6,123 bases of DNA from NCBI RefSeq assembly GCF_035556675.1, contig NZ_DATMFZ010000301.1, positions 1-6,123 of the forward strand. The letters run 5' to 3'. The stretch is from Geminicoccus sp035556675 (GTDB taxonomy: Bacteria; Pseudomonadota; Alphaproteobacteria; Geminicoccales; Geminicoccaceae). Of this stretch, positions 5,074 through 6,123 are shown piece after piece. The position numbers and the translations under genes were made by a program. The notes beneath the pieces were generated by a model. That model had not been told where the DNA came from, did no database searches, and worked only from the letters and a program-made list of their open reading frames with translations. The first letter of the stretch is position 1; each line of letters starts with the position of its first letter.

Positions 5074-6054
5074 ATGAGGCTCCGCTCCTTCCTTACCGGC
5101 ACCGCCATGATCCTCGCACTCGGCCTGGGTCTTCCGGCCGGCGCAGCCGCCACGCACCCGGCAACGGCGGCCGGGCATGCCCAGGTCCCGGACTCCTACG
5201 CCTTCCCGCTGGGCGATCTCCGGATCGTCGCCCTGTCGGATGGCACCGTCCCGCAGGACCTGCACCTTCTCATGACCGGCACCCCGCCCGCCGAGGTCGA
5301 CCGGCTGCTGGCGCGTGCCTTCCAGTCGAACCCGGTCGAGGCGTCGATCAACGCCTTCCTCATCGAGGACGGCCCCCGCCGCATCCTGGTCGACACCGGC
5401 TCCGGCCAGCTGTTCGGCCCGGGCCATGGCGGCAAGCTGCCGGACAGCCTGGCCAGCATCGGCATCGCACCGGGCGACATCACCGACATCCTGATCACCC
5501 ACATCCACACCGACCATTCGGGCGGCCTGGTCCTGGACGGCCAGCCGGTCTTCCCCAACGCGACCGTCCATGTCGGCGCACCCGACCTCGCCTTCTTCCT
5601 CGAGCCCGGCAATGCGGAGGAAACCGGCTACGCGTCGCGATATTTCGACGAGGCGGCCCGGACGATCGGCGCCTATGCAGAGGCCGGCAAGGTCCGGACC
5701 TTCGAGGACGACGAGACGATCCTGCCCGGCATCGTCGCGACACTCCATCCCGGCCATACGCCTGGCAGCGCGTTCTACACGGTGACGAGCCGGGGCCGCT
5801 CGATCGCCTTCATCGGCGACATCATCCATGTGGCGGCGGTGCAGTTCCCCGCCCCCGACACCACCATCGTCTACGACCTGGACCCGGACGCGGCCAGGGC
5901 CGTGCGCAGTGCCGCCTTCGCGGGCTTCGCCAGAGGCCGCCAGCTGGTCGCGGCCCCGCATCTGCCCTTCCCCGGTGTCGGCCATATCCGCGCCGAGGGC
6001 GAAAACTCCTTCAGCTGGCACCCGCTGGAATACCGCAACCGTACCGGGGATTAG
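5074..6054 (+). CDS. Exported metallo-beta-lactamase-fold hydrolase
   Basis: A metal-dependent hydrolase, probably periplasmic; the substrate is unknown, with lactones or other esters possible by family. The protein is 326 residues. Residues 1-26 form a signal peptide: MRLRSFLTG, a Leu/Ala/Gly core, and PAGAAA before the cleavage region. The mature part has an N-terminal strand pair (RIVALSDGTVP, 50-60) and ILVDTGSGQLFG (104-115). The metal motif HIHTDHSGG (143-151) gives H143, H145, D147 and H148. HPGHTPGS (225-232) adds H228, GDI (248-250) adds D249 and APHLPFPGVGH (294-304) adds H296 or H304, so the dinuclear zinc set looks complete. The arrangement resembles the AHL-lactonase/methyl-parathion-hydrolase-like exported group, but the match is too general to claim quorum quenching. 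The frame opens at 4894; ATG 5074 is chosen because it starts the signal peptide. The Shine-Dalgarno is weak (GAGA 5061-5064, nine bases away). It lies alone on its strand and faces a regulator fragment at the right edge. Confidence 0.92.
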   Translation: MRLRSFLTGTAMILALGLGLPAGAAATHPATAAGHAQVPDSYAFPLGDLRIVALSDGTVPQDLHLLMTGTPPAEVDRLLARAFQSNPVEASINAFLIEDGPRRILVDTGSGQLFGPGHGGKLPDSLASIGIAPGDITDILITHIHTDHSGGLVLDGQPVFPNATVHVGAPDLAFFLEPGNAEETGYASRYFDEAARTIGAYAEAGKVRTFEDDETILPGIVATLHPGHTPGSAFYTVTSRGRSIAFIGDIIHVAAVQFPAPDTTIVYDLDPDAARAVRSAAFAGFARGRQLVAAPHLPFPGVGHIRAEGENSFSWHPLEYRNRTGD

Positions 6055-6070
6055 TCCTCCGATCCGGCGG

Positions 6071-6123
6071 TCAGGCCCGCTGCGTCCGGGCCGCCGCGAA
6101 CACCTGCTCGCGCAGCCACGCAT
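6071..6123 (-). CDS. C-terminal end of a probable LysR-type regulator (partial, 5' end beyond right edge)
   Basis: The minus-strand frame entering at the right edge reads AWLREQVFAAARTQRA and ends with TGA at 6073-6071. A Trp-Leu-Arg near the end followed by an Ala/Arg tail is typical of the last helix of LysR-family regulators (the usual WLxxE ending). Only 16 full residues are visible, so the family is a guess from motif. It is convergent with the hydrolase, with 16 bases between the stop codons. Another gene ending in a basic helix would look the same. Confidence 0.45.
   Translation of the reverse strand, partial: AWLREQVFAAARTQRA
6074..6092. terminator. Small GC hairpin at the convergent gene ends
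   Basis: GGCCCG (6074-6079) and CGGGCC (6087-6092) pair perfectly around a seven-base loop, 19 bases after the hydrolase stop. For the plus strand it could mark the transcript end, but it lies within the last codons of the convergent gene and no T-run follows. Confidence 0.25.

Noticed and set aside
4722..5153. Minus-strand frame across the gap, considered as a transposase remnant
   Set aside because: No transposase motif could be recognised, there is no ribosome binding site, and it overlaps the signal peptide of the hydrolase.
4975..6123. Long minus-strand frame opposite the hydrolase
   Set aside because: Gly/Arg/Asp-rich antisense shadow; the metal-binding motifs on the plus strand are decisive.

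Overview
The window is very GC-rich, with a strong G/C preference at third codon positions. Its gene families (an exported ABC binding protein, a Lys/Ala/Pro-tailed Nudix protein, a Gfo/Idh/MocA dehydrogenase, a tautomerase and LysR regulators) fit a free-living alphaproteobacterium, perhaps of the Acetobacteraceae/Rhodospirillales type. That placement is inference; the window holds no rRNA or other marker gene.

Left part, all minus strand (1-3417). In transcription order: a 4-oxalocrotonate-tautomerase-family enzyme (3417-2995), a Gfo/Idh/MocA NAD(P)-dependent oxidoreductase (2924-1881), a broken gene of the TTC38-like tetratricopeptide type (1846-1567), a Nudix hydrolase with a long lysine-rich N-terminal tail (about 1574-816), and the first two thirds of a periplasmic ABC substrate-binding protein (725 to beyond the left edge). 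Tautomerase, oxidoreductase and TTC38 remnant are closely spaced with good ribosome binding sites and look like one small catabolic operon. A LysR-type regulator (3536-4381, plus strand) is divergent from it. The 118-bp space between holds a perfect 7+7 palindrome suited to a LysR operator.

Right part, plus strand. A 71-residue TM2-domain membrane protein (4479-4694) is followed by about 380 bp without a convincing gene (4695-5073). That gap holds a 24-bp direct repeat (21 of 24 identical) and several perfect stem-loops. Next is an exported metallo-beta-lactamase-fold hydrolase with a complete metal-binding set (5074-6054). At the right edge a minus-strand reading frame gives the last 17 residues of what looks like another LysR-type regulator, convergent with the hydrolase.

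No mobile element, CRISPR array, tRNA or rRNA was found. The points most worth a second look are the TTC38 deletion scar and its overlap with the Nudix start, the 15-bp repeat behind the Nudix tail, the LysR palindrome, and the structured gap at 4695-5073. No clearly new biological system is demonstrated.
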